64,000 nt of DNA from Utricularia gibba (GCA_002189035.1 NEEC01000020.1:1178001-1242000), one strand, 5' to 3'; numbered from the stretch's first letter, positions 1 through 13,924 are shown. Numbers and translations are program-made. The notes: a model not told the origin generated them from the letters alone.

Positions 1-419
1 GGTATTCTCGAATAGAGCCACCTACTAACACTAGATATTCTCGAATTGATTTTATAAAAACTTTATCCAGCATTCAATAGAGGCATCTTCTAATTGCTCT
101 AGTTGGATAGGCTTTATTCGAGAATAACAAGAAATATTTAATGTTGATTTTTCCTTTTTTGTAAAACTAACCCCTTTTTTCCTAGTCAAACATGATTAAT
201 GGTTCAATCTTTTTTAGAATAGGAATTTTTTTCTTACGTGTAGTGGACTGCATGCTTGCACCTGAATGCAAAAGATGAATAGACAATAAGGGGGTATTTT
301 TTGAGAGATATACATAGTATCTAGCAATAGAACACATCTCCTCATTGAGTGACACAAAACACCTATAGTATTAAGTGCATCACTTGCATGAAATACAATT
401 AAACATACTTAGGGTTGAT

Positions 420-1545
420 AAACAAAAAATTATGCAAGTTGTTAAAATTAAAAATTCACATATTAAATAAATTTATAAACCTAATTAACAACCAATCATA
501 TTAAAAAGATAAGCATAATGGATTAGAGTCAAATACAAGGAGCTATATGTCTATTGTATTAAGATTGATGCATGTTGTTTTTGTAATGGTTGAAAATTTA
601 GTTTAAGTTAGAGATATGAGTTTCACAATAATATGCAGATAGGTAACAATAGGAAAAATCAGATCTTTATCTAAAATAAAAGAAGATAATGCATTAAAAC
701 ACTCAGGAATAGCATGCTAATCACTATAACTATTCCATCTAAACCAAAAAATTATTCACCTAACAAGAAAAGGCTCAAGTTTACCCAAATTCTTGTTTTT
801 TTCTAATTTTTTATCTACCTCTAATTAGAGTTGTTTATGATAAATACTCCCCTTCTTGAATCTGTCTTGGTTTGATAAAAAAGTTGAGTGATTAAGTGAT
901 GGTGTGATCTAGTGAACAATAAGTATACTCAACTCCCTTTTTTCCAAGGTACCTCTATGTGCCTAGTCACTTATACTAAGGGAAAGAAAATCACTTTTAT
1001 AATATAACATGAAAACTATCTTCGTTCTACAACTTAAAAGCATGAAAAGAAATAATATAACAAGCAGTAACTAGAATCATAAATAGTTGCATGAAAAAAC
1101 TAAAACTATTTTGAGCTAAGAGTAATGTTCTTCATAAGCGAAAGAAACCTTCAAAAGAGTACTTGGTTCCTGTTTCGTCTTCTTCGTTTCTTCCTATAAG
1201 TTCTTCCCAGATCTTCTCCCCATAAGAAGTCTCAGGTGTATTCTCCAAAGCCTTGGAGATATTTTCTTCCACCTCACTATGCTAAAACTCCTCTTTTTTA
1301 TCTTCTTGGAATTTGTTGCTTCTCTTTCTTCTCTTTTGTCTCCTTTTCATGTTGCCTCTATTGTACACTTTTCAGCTCATTGGGATTTACATTGTTGACA
1401 TATGCTGCGTTGCTCAAGAAAATGATTGGAAACACAAGTAGTTGTGCTAGTCACAAAAACGTAGAAATACACTATAAAGTCTGCGTTTTGTAGAAAAATA
1501 TTAATTATTTTCCTATTCTTAAGCACTCAAAAATATATGTTATCA
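420..1545. repeat. Dispersed repeat, copy R1
   Basis: This stretch shares many blocks, in the same order, with 19866-20930. Shared blocks include a phrase on a sequence holding 'ggattag' and 'caaggagcta', the run 'acctctaattagagttgtt' (near 818 and 20250), a block before 'cttata/catgcttaagg', and the end block 'cactcaaaaatatatgtta'. No long reading frame is supported. The layout resembles noncoding leader or LTR-flanking parts of plant LTR retrotransposons, but that is inference. The first 420 bases are AT-rich and show nothing I can name. Confidence 0.55.
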
Positions 1546-1949
1546 AGGGTACATGCCATGTGTTTTGTATGCGTCATTGTTTCGACTCCCATTCCTACAT
1601 AATAAAATATGAAACCCAATAATGAATGATAATGATCAGAGGAGATGAATGCACAATTTCATGAATAGAAAGTAGCCACGAAAATCCAATAAATTTGATG
1701 AGTACAATTTCATGAACGGTATCTAGATATGAATCTTCACGGATGAATGAATTGCATCAATCTAAAATATAGTAGCTATCTCCCTTATGTTGAAGCTGAT
1801 GCATTGCATTCTATAACACAACTTCACTAGTCTTTGTAGTAATACTAGAAGAAACTGAAACCATCGAATACTAATCATCGGTGGAAGGTTGTGGAACAGT
1901 TACATCCCTCTGTTGTTGTGGCCTTGTAGTACCATATTCATTCTCATAT

Positions 1950-2830
1950 AATTCATACAAATAATTTAAAGCATTTAAAGCAAAATCATACATGACTTTA
2001 ACATTATGCAAAAAACCAGACAGATTAAGAAAAATAAACAATCACAAAAAACTTTCAAATGACTTTACACTCCATTTGCCTTTAGTTTAGAATCAAACAT
2101 ATTAACCACAAGAAAGAAATTAAGAATAGTTTCATAATACTTTAAAAATTTGTGAATCACGGTTTTGAGAACATTTTCAAGAACATCAACTCGAAAATAC
2201 TTTTTAAACAAAGAATCAATAGAAACAAAAGCAGGTAACAACAAATGAGATGTGAGATAGTAAACCCCACTAAAAATCTACATATACTTACGAAAAATAA
2301 GTAAAAACTCTATAAGAATTTCATGCTTAGCATACATGGAATCATCTTTTTGAATATTCATATCACCATGCATTATAAAAAATAACGAAATGATATTTTT
2401 ATAAGGGAGAAAAGATTGCAACATTTGTAAAGTTTAATTCCATCTAGTGGGTGAATCACCTTTTAAAGTTTTAGATTGAATGATTTTAAGCTCACATTGT
2501 ATTTGAAAGAATCTCTTATAAATCTAGAAGATTTCAATTGACGAACGATCTTACGCACATAGGACAAAATAGTATCAATATCATTTATAGATAAAATATC
2601 TTGAATACATAAGTTTATAGTATGACAAACACATTTGGATCTAAAAAAGCAACCAACAAAAATGGGGTTCATGAAAGACTTTGAAGTGATAATTGCAATA
2701 GCATTGTTTGAGGCATTATCTAGATTAATATTGAAAATATGATTAAGAATCGACTATTCAAGACAAATAGCAATAATAAACTCAGCAATATGTACAACTG
2801 TTTGAGGAGAATCTCTAGGCTTAAACCCAA
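1950..2830 (-). mobile_element. hAT transposase remnant, middle and C-terminal part
   Basis: Read on the minus strand, this region carries the order of motifs typical of plant hAT (RICESLEEPER/Ac-like) transposases. First comes a catalytic-core block 'LDNASNNAIAI', then 'CVCHTINLCIQDIL' (the C-x2-H-type block that follows), then 'VRKIVRQLKSSRF', and then 'GDSPTRWN', matching the usual D-x-x-TRWNST block. Downstream reading with 'LLLPAFVSIDSLFKKYF' and 'KFLKYYETILNFF' continues the family pattern. Several stop codons break the frame, so it is dead. The matching N-terminal part, with the BED finger, lies on the same strand at 9951-10514, and the gap between is filled by a MULE and a copia element. 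The dimerisation end, expected left of 1950, was not found. Confidence 0.75.
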
Positions 2831-3119
2831 GAATCCTTTTTGTATATTTTATTTACAATCTATCTAATGAGTAGTTACAATAATATAATCACCATTAACA
2901 CCACACCATCACATGTCAATTCAAATTTACAAGAGATAGACTAAATTGAAGAAATTGTTGATATCATTTTTTATATCCATATAATAATGTTTTTTCATTC
3001 TTCATCTCTTTGTTTTTTTTTTTTTTTTTGTAGAAATGATTCCCTTTCTTCACCTAAAAATATAATTTTTATTTTCTAGCATATTCTTCCAGTGGGAATG
3101 CACTTGGGGTGTGAAAGTT

Positions 3120-5540
3120 TTCACCTAATGAATCTTGGATCCTTCAATCTGCTTTGCCTATTCCAATTTCTTTGCATGGTGTTTCCATGATGAGTGTTAC
3201 GGGTAGATACGATAGTGAGATTTTGGTGGTTTTCAACTTCAGTGGCCATATGATTTTTGATGGGGTGAAGCTGAAATATGTTCAAGGAATGCAAGCAGTG
3301 ATTAAGCTCAACAATTCCAAATTAATTACCATTTCATTTCTATGGGGTATTACATCTGCTTATGGGTATCCACATGAAGATAATTATGAAATTTGGATGA
3401 AAGTCATTAACAATCCAAAGCATATATTGGGTGAACCTGAAATTAAACAGTGCATAGAGGTTCTTGATTAATTAGGACTCTTTCGGATCTACATTGATAC
3501 CCCTATTGATGACAACACTTCAAAAACTAGTGATGTTACCGAAAATGTAGATTTCGTGTGCAACCTACAAAAGGTCAATAGTTTTGAGCAATTTTGTTCC
3601 AAAAGATTATCGTGTGCTTACCAAAGCAATTATGGTAGCAATTCAGTAGGTGGTGGGCTTAAAAAAAAAGAAAAATCTAAAGCAAAAGGATCATTTAAAG
3701 CAAACAACACAATTTAAGATATTGGAAAAGGTGATTCAACTAAAAAAATCTTCAACATTTAGTATTCCAATCCTCAATTTCAGATGCTTGATATTTTTTT
3801 AAGTGGATTATATGTTGATACTTTGGGATAGAAACATATGATATATTGTGTGTATATCACACTTTTGCAGTTTTAGATTGGAACATATTATGTACCACTT
3901 TGTTGTGTAGTCTTGTAAATATTTTTTCGATTTGTGCATTATTATATTGTTGTATGGATTGTGCAAAAAGCAATCACTAGAAGTAGATGAGATGTTTAAA
4001 AAGGATAGTGAAAGTTATAGCCAAAGATGATTATACGGCAGAACCTTGGGCTCTTAGAAAAAGTGTGGTTGATGAAGAAACTAAAGATGATAGTATAGAT
4101 TCTATAGCAAGTGATATAGAATTTTGGACTCATGAATTTTACAATGTTCATGAAGAAATAGGACGTCTAGATGCCCATGATGTGGGTACAACTCCAGTTA
4201 AGTGTGATAATCTGACTTTGCAGTATCCAACCGAGTAGTAGGGTAATGAAGGAGTCGTTTTTGGGTTCAAACATTTTGGGACAATGCAAACTGAAAATGC
4301 TGGTATATCTATAGGTAGGGCTGATTTATTTTGAGGAGATGTTAAGAATGCCAATTGAAATTGAGGATGTGTAAAGAAATGATTTTGTGGCTGATAGCAT
4401 GGTAAACTGTACTACTGAAAATCAACAGGAAAATATGAATGTTGATCAAAGTATGAAGAATGACTCATCTCAATTGCTAGCTAAAGGTGCTGAAATAGAA
4501 CTAATGATAAAGAAGGTGATATTGATGAAGAAGATTTGCAAAGTGTGGATTCTGTAGATGATGAAGAGACAAAAACATCTTTAAACATGTTCGACTCGAA
4601 AATAGATAGATTCAAACACAAGATTGCACTTGGTTTGAGATTTAGATCTAAAGAGGAGGCTAAGTTGGCTATACTGCTTTAGAGAAATGAAAGTATCCAC
4701 TTTTCCAACAAATGATAATGAGCGGCTAAGAGCCAAATGTAGGGTAAAGGGTTGTAATTAGTTAATTACAGTAACCAAAAGGAAAAGTGATGGTGGTTGA
4801 GTAGTGAAAAGATTCAATTCCAAACATATAACATGTGACATGAGGCGTACACTGAAAGGGATGAAGCCTTGTTGGCTTAATTGGTATTTTGCACACTATC
4901 ACATGCTAAAGTATAGAGAGTAAAAAATAGAGCTATACAAGCAACTCATGGGAGTGATAAGGAGCAATGAGTAGACTTAAGAAAATATCTATGTGCAATG
5001 CAAAAAAGGTAATCCTGAATCAACAATTATTTTAAGGACTATACTACGTCCAATGCCATTCGAAAGAAGATTTCTTGCCTTGTATATTTGCTATGGAGAA
5101 ACAATGCAAAATTTTCAATATGGATTTGGGCAACTTATGGGGGTAGATGAATGTTTTTTAAAGGGAAAGTTTGGTAGTCACTTATTAATTGTAGTGGGAA
5201 TTGAGGCAAATAATAGTAATTCCTTTATGTATTTTTCATTAGAAATATGAAATGATAGAACCATATGATACACTAAGAGTAGACCTACGTGAGAGAACAC
5301 ATGACTGCAGAAATTGGGATTTAACATCTCTTCCATGTGCATATCGATTGCTAGATTGTGGCATAAAGGATTGAGAATAGAGGAATACGTAGATGATTGC
5401 TACAAGAGGAAACGTACATAACATAATGACAATATAGAATTCAAGGAATTCCAAGTGCAGACTTTGGGATAATGTTAATCTACCATCTCCACTCCCATCA
5501 ATTTATGAAAGGGGATTTGGAAGAAAAAAAAAGAAAGGAA
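3120..5540 (+). mobile_element. Mutator-like (MULE/MuDR) transposase remnant
   Basis: The longest open piece near the left (3154-3471) is hydrophobic and acidic like the variable N-terminal region of MuDR proteins. At about 4620-4850 the sequence reads like the MuDR N-terminal domain ('LGLRFRSKEEAKLA', then a cysteine-containing 'KCRVKGC'). The piece 4993-5250 has 'MGVDECFLKGKFGSHLL' and 'VGIEANNSNSF', which align with the first catalytic aspartate block of MULE transposases. Around 5300-5345 'CRNWDLTSLPCAYR' matches the SWIM zinc finger, but the usual histidine is tyrosine. 'YERGFGRKKKKG' near 5506 matches the basic tail after SWIM. The middle of the catalytic core is missing and stops are frequent, so the element cannot be active. 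It lies inside the split hAT element. Confidence 0.72.
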
Positions 5541-5693
5541 AGGACAACCATAAAAACCCCTTTCCAAAATGAAAGATCTATACAGATTAGTGTGGCTTTC
5601 TCGAAAAAAAAAAAAATCAATGTAGTGTTGCCCACAAAAAGCAACATGTGAGAAAAAATCAAGCTCCAAAACACCTTTGGAGAAAAGAATCAG

Positions 5694-6013
5694 TGAAGAA
5701 ATAACGAAGGTGGTAGAAATAAGGAAACTAATTCTGAGATGCAAAGAGATGGAAGGTAACCCAAGCTACTCAACCCGTAGATTGTGCTAGGCATCAATAT
5801 GTGTTGTGCTATATGAAGAAGTCATGAGAGAATATGGAAAAAGGGATCAGCTAAGCTATGGAAAGATAATCAACCGAGTTCTTTAGCATCTTTCAATATC
5901 TATTTATTTGCAACTTTTGTACACTTTTTAGTATCACAAAAACTGGTGATCAAAGCCTCGCTCGTTCATCTTGCTGTTCAGATTCCCCACCTCTTCCATA
6001 ACCTTCTTCCTTT
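5694..6013 (+). repeat. 5' LTR of copia A
   Basis: This repeat is directly repeated at 9560-9849; the shared stretch 'aagctactcaaccc' followed by 'tagattgtgct' is easy to align. It ends right before the primer binding site TGGTATCAGAGC. The exact outer border is uncertain. Confidence 0.8.
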
Positions 6014-9000
6014 TGGTATCAGAGCAGCCGGTTGTTCATACAATTGCATGCTTCTGCACACTACTTCTCAATGGCATCCTTCACCAATGTCAACATTGCC
6101 AATTTCATTACCGTAAAACTGAATAACACAAACTACCCTCTATGGAAGGAGATGGCTATGGGTCTTGCAGAAAACCAAGGATTCAATGAGCACCTCATTG
6201 GAGAGACCGCTACACCCCTTCAATTTACTCCAATTCCTATTGGGCAACAACCCACAATAGCACCGCAACATACAGAGCAATATGCCAAGTAATGGACTAA
6301 AGATCGACTTCTGCATAGCTGGCTTATGGGTACAATTTTTGAAGATTCATGGCCTTTAATCATGAGTTGCAAAACCTCAGCTGCTGTTTGGACAGCCCTT
6401 CAGGATGCTTATCACTACACACTACGATATCAACTCACGCAAAGCAATAAAATGACCAGCCTCTTAATGACAGCTCAATGAAAAAAAGGAGAAACAGTTC
6501 AACCCTACCAGTTCAATGGTTTACTTGTCTCAAAACTTTGGTCCCCCTGCTCGTTTTTTCTTCAGATGGTCGTGGCTTTCGAGCACAAAGACGATCCAAC
6601 AATATGACACCACGTGGAGCATCACAAAATGCACAACCACATCAATCAAGCTATGCACCACCACTGGGAAAGAGATGAATGACCCTTGGAGAGCGAGAAC
6701 GGTACAAGAATGAGATATGCCAAATTTATTATGAATGTTTCATGGATGATTTTTTCCGTTTTATGTGGTTCTTTCCATTTCGTCAAAAGGTGTTTTTTCA
6801 GTTATCTTTCTTCAATTTGAAGCATATTTAGGTCGACAATTTGGGAAACAAATCGAGATCTTTCAAATCGACAATGGTGGTGAGTTTTTTAACAATTCTC
6901 TAAACTCTCATTTTTGGAAGATAGATATGGTGCATCACTTTTCCTACTAATACACGTATGAACAAATTGGAATGGTTGAAAGAAGACATCTAACTATCTG
7001 AGAACATGGGCTTACTTTACTTTTCCACAATGGACTCCCACTTGCACTATGAGTAGAAGCCTTTTGTACAACCGCGTATATCTCTAAAATTGTCTATTAT
7101 CTCTTTCACTAAAAGGGAAGTCTTCTTTTTCAATACTTTATGACCTTAATCTTGATTATTCTATACTACGAATCTTTGGCTCCAAATGTTTTCCATATTT
7201 ATGGGATTCTAAAAAAAAATAATTTTCACCCAAAACTTCTTTGTGCATATTTGTAGGCTATAGCGATAGTCATAAAGATTATCATTGCTATGACCCATCA
7301 ACACAAGAACTTCACATTTCCCGTCGTGTCATATTTGATGAAAAATCCTTCCCTTATTGTTCATTTGACAAATCACCTTCACACCCTAACCTTGTATCCA
7401 ACCTCTTTGAAATTTGGGACCAAGATACACTGGAGATGCACGAAACCTTAATGACTTCGTCTACTTGTCACAAGTGGTGCAGACTACACCCTACCTAATG
7501 AAGTATACTTGATGGCACCAATAAATGCTGAAACTCCAGCATTTATTGATCATCATGTCCCCATGGACACCCTATTGCATGAAGCTAATATAGAAATTCC
7601 AATTGTTTTCGGGACGACGATTATGACTGATACTTCATCTCGCGAAGGAACCTTCGATGGATTTGAACTCAATGCACCTCATGACACAATTGATGGTGAT
7701 GGGGGTGATGCACTTGTGAGAATGGAAACTGAAATTACAGAGATTGCTACACTTCTACACAGCATACTCACCCCGTTCAAGCAACTTAACCACTTGTTTC
7801 AGAACCGCTGCTCTCACCACATCATGCCAAACAAGGAACAATAGCTGGTCGTCAACAACCATCCAACACCCTTGAGGTACGAGAATTTCATGATGCTCCT
7901 CTTGTAACTGACATGTCTTCTCAATAGCGTTCACATGCCTTGACAACTCGATCACAACAAGGAATAATCAAGCCAAACCCCAAGTATACACTCTACATGG
8001 AGCACTACGGTACAATCCACTTAGAGCCAAAAGGGATCAAAGAAGCACTCAATCACTCATGATGGAAAAAAGCTATGTTTGAGGAGTTGGATGCCCTATA
8101 TCGCAACAAAGCATGGTCTATTGTACCTTGCAATACTATACAACATATAATTGGATGCAAGTGGGTATACAAAGTAAAGCTTAACCCCAATAGATCCCTT
8201 AATTGATTGAAGCCACGATTGGTGGCTAAAGGATATGATCATGTGAATGGTATAGATTACATAGAAATCTTTTCACCAATTATTGATCGGGTACCACTCG
8301 ACTCATTATATCTATAGCACTCACTAATGGTTGGAAGATTCGATAGGTAGATGTGAAAAATGCATTTCTTCATAGAAATATTGATGAAAATATATACATG
8401 GAATAACCCCAGGTATGTGAGATGTTCACTTTCCTAATCATGTTTGCAAACTAAACAAGGCACTATATAGACTCAAGCAAGTATCTAGAGCTTGGTTTGA
8501 TCGCTTTAGTTCATTTCTCTTGCACATCGGATTCTTTTGTAGCCTAGTAGATCCTTCATTGCTTCTCTTTCATGTAGGAAAAGAGACTCTAATTCTTCTC
8601 ATCTATGTGGATGACATTGTTGTAATAGGTTCATCAAGACTCATACTAGACCTTATCGACTCATTATCAACTGAATTTCAATGAAAGATTTGGGCATGTT
8701 GCATCACTTCTTAGGCGTACAAGTCGTGGAGACTAGTAGTGGACTTTATCTCTCTCAAACTCATTATTCTTTAGCTCTTTTGGACAGATTTGGAATGAGA
8801 GACTACAAACCTGCAACCACTCCACAAGCTTCAAAGGTCAAAATCACTCAAAAGGCACGAGTACTCAATGATTCGACTCCATACAAAGCACTAGTTGGGG
8901 CATTGAAATATCTTACATTCACACATCCAGACATTTCCTACAACGTGAATTTCGTGAGCCAATTCATGCAATCGCCTTCTTCCTATCATCAACAATTGGC

Positions 9001-9559
9001 ACTATGGATACTCAAATATGTGAAGTCCACCCTACACTTTGGGATTTCCTATTAGAAGGAGTCGCCCCTACACTTGAGGGCCTTTTCAAACGCAGATTGA
9101 GCAAGTTGTCCACTCATACGGCAATCAGTTACACAATATTGTATCTTTCTTTGATGAAACCCAATCTCTTGGAGCTCCAAGAAGCAATTAATTGTCTCAC
9201 GCTCTAGCACGAAGGCAAAATACAAGGCCATGGTGCTCATAGCAGCAGAAGTTACTTGGTTGTAGTTTCTACTAAAAGACATTTATGTTCAGCTTGACTC
9301 TATGTCGGTTCTCTACTCAACAACATGAGTGTCTTACATCTCTCAGTAAATCCATTCCTTTACTCTCGTAGGAAGCATGTTGAGATTGACTATATCACTT
9401 TGTACGAGAAAGAGTAGACTTGGGGTATCTGAAAACTCAACACATACCCACTCATGATTAAATGGCTGATTTGCTTACCAAGAGAATGCCAACCACAAGA
9501 CAAATATATATTCGAGACAAACTTAGGCTACAACCCTGACCAAGTTTGAGAGAGAGTAA

Positions 9560-9849
9560 TGAAGAACAGAATTAGTGGAGAAATAAGGAAGGTGGTAGAG
9601 ATAAGAAAACTGATTTTGAGACATAAAGAGATGGAAGACAACTCAAGCTACTCAACCCATAGATTGTGCTACACATCAATATGTGCTATGCTATATGGAG
9701 AAGTCATGTGAGAATATGAAAAAAAGGATCAGTTGAGCTATGGAAAGATAATCAATTGAGTTATTACCAACTTTGAATACTATTTATTTGCAATTTTTGC
9801 ACACTTTTTATTATCACAAAACCCATCTCTTCCCCAACCTTCTTCCTTT
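9560..9849 (+). repeat. 3' LTR of copia A
   Basis: Direct repeat of 5694-6013, preceded by the purine-rich run 'gagagagag'. It ends at 'cttcttccttt', the same terminal words as the left copy. Confidence 0.8.
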
Positions 9850-9950
9850 AAAGAAAATGGACCATTTATGCAACAAAAAAGAAAGATACTAAGAAGTAAA
9901 AAAAATATATATTATGTGAGTACAAAAAATGATATAAATCCATGAAGAAA

Positions 9951-10514
9951 TTAGACAAGCTTTTTTTTTTCCTCAAATTGTTTAAATGCTATGCTAACAA
10001 TTTTCCTTCTAGAAAGTGACAAAAAATGAGGTTGCATGCAAGTTTGGGAAAAATTTATTATGAATGGATTTTCTATTTCATAAAATAGTTTCTCACTAGT
10101 AATCAAGTTAAGTACATAATTAATTTTACAATCATTAATATCAAATTTAAATGTTGAAGTAATACTGCTCCTAACTACATTCAACTTCGATTGTCTTAAA
10201 GTCGAAATATACATATCAGGATGTTTGTTTATATTGTGATGTAAAAAATTAGAAGTGAAACCTCTATTACCATGGTCATAGTATATACCACAATAATTAC
10301 ATGTGACTCTTTTGATATTTTTATCATAAATGAAATGATCATGCCAATTCAAAGATGAGGTACCCTTACGATAATTTGAAGTGGAAGATGCTCTTCCAAC
10401 CTCACCAGAGATATCAACATTAATGGAGCATTCCACTTCATTAGTAACAGACACACTTTGGTTTGTTATAACCATGAGTAAACTATACCCAACAAGAAAA
10501 AAGTTTAAAAACAA
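9951..10514 (-). mobile_element. hAT transposase remnant, N-terminal part with BED zinc finger
   Basis: This minus-strand open frame of 187 codons contains a BED-type zinc finger. The order is an aromatic 'WHDHFIYDK', then 'CNYCGIYY', then 'HHNINKH', giving C-x2-C and H-x4-H. C-terminal to it comes 'FYEIENPFIINFSQTCMQPHF' and 'SLSRRKIVSIAFKQFEEKK', which match the conserved hAT segment after the finger (x-D-x-PF...F...L, then SR-x-TV). The frame stops at the border with copia A. It is the likely start of the hAT gene whose remaining part is at 1950-2830. The initiating ATG cannot be fixed; 10514 is only the most upstream possible start, and a start inside the frame near the conserved serine-rich leader is possible. 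Confidence 0.72.
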
Positions 10515-11560
10515 GATTTATATAAAGATTGAAACTTTAATGACATATAATGAAAAGAAAGTTATATGTATGAAAACAAAAAACCTCTAATGATATAAAA
10601 AAAGAAGCCACAAACCTAAATCTCAAAAAAGAGAGTCACCTAAACATAGATATTGAAATAAATAAAACCTCTTTCTCAAAACCATAGATTTGAAGAAGAT
10701 CAACGGAAAATAATGATAAAGGAGATTATTTGGAAATGGGAAAATATGGAATATAGATTTTGAAATGAAATAAAGAACACACATATATGGAAAACCGTTA
10801 TAAATAAGATTGATATAATATAGATTTGGAGAATTTGGAAGAATATTGAAGAATTAAAAGTGAAAATAAATTACAATCCATGTGCACATAACTGCTTGAT
10901 TTATGAAGAAAAAATATTTTTTCTCTACTTTCAAAACATGACAGTTTATCATCTCTAAAAACAATTACCATTTATAAAAAAAAAGATATTTTTTAATATA
11001 TATGGCCGACTCGTTTGACTTGTCGTGTTGGACTCGTATCTGTAAAATCAAACTTGACTCATACTCATTTTTAATAAATATAAGTTATGGGTTCAACCCA
11101 TTACAAGTCAATCTAAGAGATAAACTGGGTGACTCATTCTTATTCTTATATCTAACCAAAGAACATGTAAAAAGTATATATTAGCAATAGGTAATACAAT
11201 TATTTAAAAATTATATAAATTTAAAAAATATTATTTAAAATTTAATATTAAAATATGGAAAATTTGTACATCAATCTAAAGATTGTAATCATTCACAAAA
11301 TTCAAAAATTTCGTAGGCAATTGTAGAATATTTATGTATTAACATAATTTTAAAAAATTCTTGAAAATAAAAATAAATTTTTTATAATCATGTTAATTGA
11401 AAATATAAAAAATAAGCTGTAATCTTATAGGAATAAATATTCATAAACATATTTCAAGCAAATATACATCACAGATACATATTTTTGAATGTATCAAATA
11501 TATATACTTTATTCTTTTATTCATAAATAGAAGAAAATAAGTGAAAAATAAGGCATTTAG
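10515..11560. other. AT-rich spacer with possible hAT end
   Basis: No gene is supported here. The first 450 bases are AT-rich leader of the hAT gene. Between about 11003 and 11130 lies a block rich in 'gactcgt', 'gacttgtcgtg' and 'gggttcaacccatt' words, as often found in subterminal parts of plant hAT elements; similar wording occurs near 47760-47860 and 60990-61160. The remainder, up to the RACK1 3' region, is plain AT-rich sequence. Confidence 0.35.
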
Positions 11561-11778
11561 CAATCTTTACAGTGGACTAGTTTGGCCTCTACTCAGTGAA
11601 CACGGATCAGCAACAGTAATATGATCGTAATCTCAGGAATTCAATGCAGCAGAGAGCAAACTAGTTCCACAGCTGAAAGCAAAATGCACCAAGTACAATG
11701 AGAAGTGAGTAAAGGTGTGCCAAAGAAAGCAAAATCATGTTGACTGGAAATCCAGACCCCGTGGATGGATCGGATCCC

Positions 11779-13024
<1,246 letters not shown>

Positions 13025-13093
13025 TGCAAACAACACACGGCGGCGACGGCGAAGTGAAGGCAGAGGGAAACCACCCAAATTTTGGCATTTGGT

Positions 13094-13156
13094 TATATAT
13101 ACTCACAAAAACCTACCATTTTTCCTTCTTGTTAATGGGCTAGTTCCCCATGGGCC
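13094..13156 (-). promoter_or_regulatory. RACK1 proximal promoter: TATA-like run and two site II motifs
   Basis: A TATATAT run lies at 13094-13100, 70 bp before the RACK1 start codon. Two TGGGCY (site II) motifs lie further up at 13136-13141 and 13151-13156. Site II elements are typical of plant ribosomal-protein and other growth-related promoters and are bound by TCP factors. That fits RACK1 as a ribosome-associated protein. Function is inferred from the motifs only. Confidence 0.5.
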
Positions 13157-13201
13157 TGGAAGGGCAATAACGTGGATCTCTTTCTTTGCCTTGTGCTGAT
13201 G

Positions 13202-13698
13202 GTTATCTACTATTTCTTTGATTGAAAAAATGGAGGATAGTTGTGTTGGTTTCACTTCTCGCATTAAAAATTCTCATTCGTAACCTTGAGCATTGCTTTG
13301 CACCCTTGTTCATAAGGCATGTTTGTACAAAAAATGTGTAACTTTGATTTAAGTTAGGCAACAAATAACCCAAAATAAGATTCAACCAATCTGAAAGATA
13401 AAACCTAGTGAAGTAGAAAGGTAATTGATAAAAAAAAAGTTTCTTATTTTTCACCGCGAAACTCACACACAAAATATACGTATTGCTATAGTAATAAATC
13501 TAAAAGAAAAAAAAAGTCAAACTAGCCAATTAATCAAGCAAATCCATTAGCATTATTCCATCTATGATGGATAAAACTCTAAACCAGAAGTTTCATGATC
13601 AATTGCATCATCTTCTACTCCATCCTAAGACAGCATCATTTGATTCACCAACAACTTTGAAACCAGAAAGAGGGATAAAATCAATTGCCTGAATATTG
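13202..13698. other. Spacer, nothing clear
   Basis: AT-rich sequence upstream of RACK1. Apart from a short possible coding block near 13605-13690 on the minus strand, I see no gene or repeat. Confidence 0.4.
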
Positions 13699-13924
13699 TT
13701 AGTCAGCTTCTACCCTGTTGAGCGTAGTCCATGTTTTTAGAGCAGACGGTGGTGAAGCTACTGGGGAGCATTTTATTTCCTGTGGTAGTGTGCGTTCAGA
13801 ATGGGCTTGTTTGTCAGTCAAGGAACTCTCGAGAAGACACATGCCTATGGTGCGTGGAGGCGTTGCATGCTTAGGAAGTGCAAGCTGAGAAACTGATGAA
13901 ATCCCAGTTACCATTTGTGGTGTT
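13699..13924 (-). pseudogene. Possible orphan terminal exon, not recognised
   Basis: On the minus strand a good splice acceptor (TTATCAG at 13925-13931) opens a frame of about 75 codons ending in TGA or TAG-type stop at 13699. It contains 'ISSVSQLALPKHATPP' and 'SPVASPPSALKTWTTLNR'. Composition is less AT-rich than the surroundings and looks coding. No matching upstream exon was found between here and the oleosin gene. Just downstream on the same strand, 'AIDFIPLSGFKVVGES' (about 13605-13690) could be further coding sequence. I do not recognise the family. It may be a stranded gene fragment or chance. Confidence 0.3.

Larger units (their letters stand above)
5694..9849 (+). mobile_element. 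Ty1/copia retrotransposon A, degenerate, with both LTRs
   Basis: Two direct repeats (5694-6013 and 9560-9849) flank a decayed copia interior. The tRNA-iMet primer site TGGTATCAGAGC follows the left LTR at 6014. A purine tract 'gagagagag' precedes the right LTR. Interior pieces in copia order are: gag ('FITVKLNNTNYPLWKE', near 6100); integrase ('IFQIDNGGEFFNNS', near 6860, the second catalytic Asp block, then 'GMVERRH'); an integrase-RT linker ('FVGYSDSHKDYHCY', near 7250); RT (GCKWVYKVK near 8155; YVDDIVVIGSS near 8607); and 'MKDLGMLHHFLGVQV' at 8681. Stops and deletions are scattered throughout, including most of the integrase N-part. The left LTR lacks about 16 bp present in the right one near its start. 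I saw no convincing target duplication. Confidence 0.85.

Noticed and set aside
5694-9855. AAAGAA as a target duplication for copia A
   Set aside because: It would force LTR ends that do not match between the two copies; the similarity is too short in A-rich sequence.
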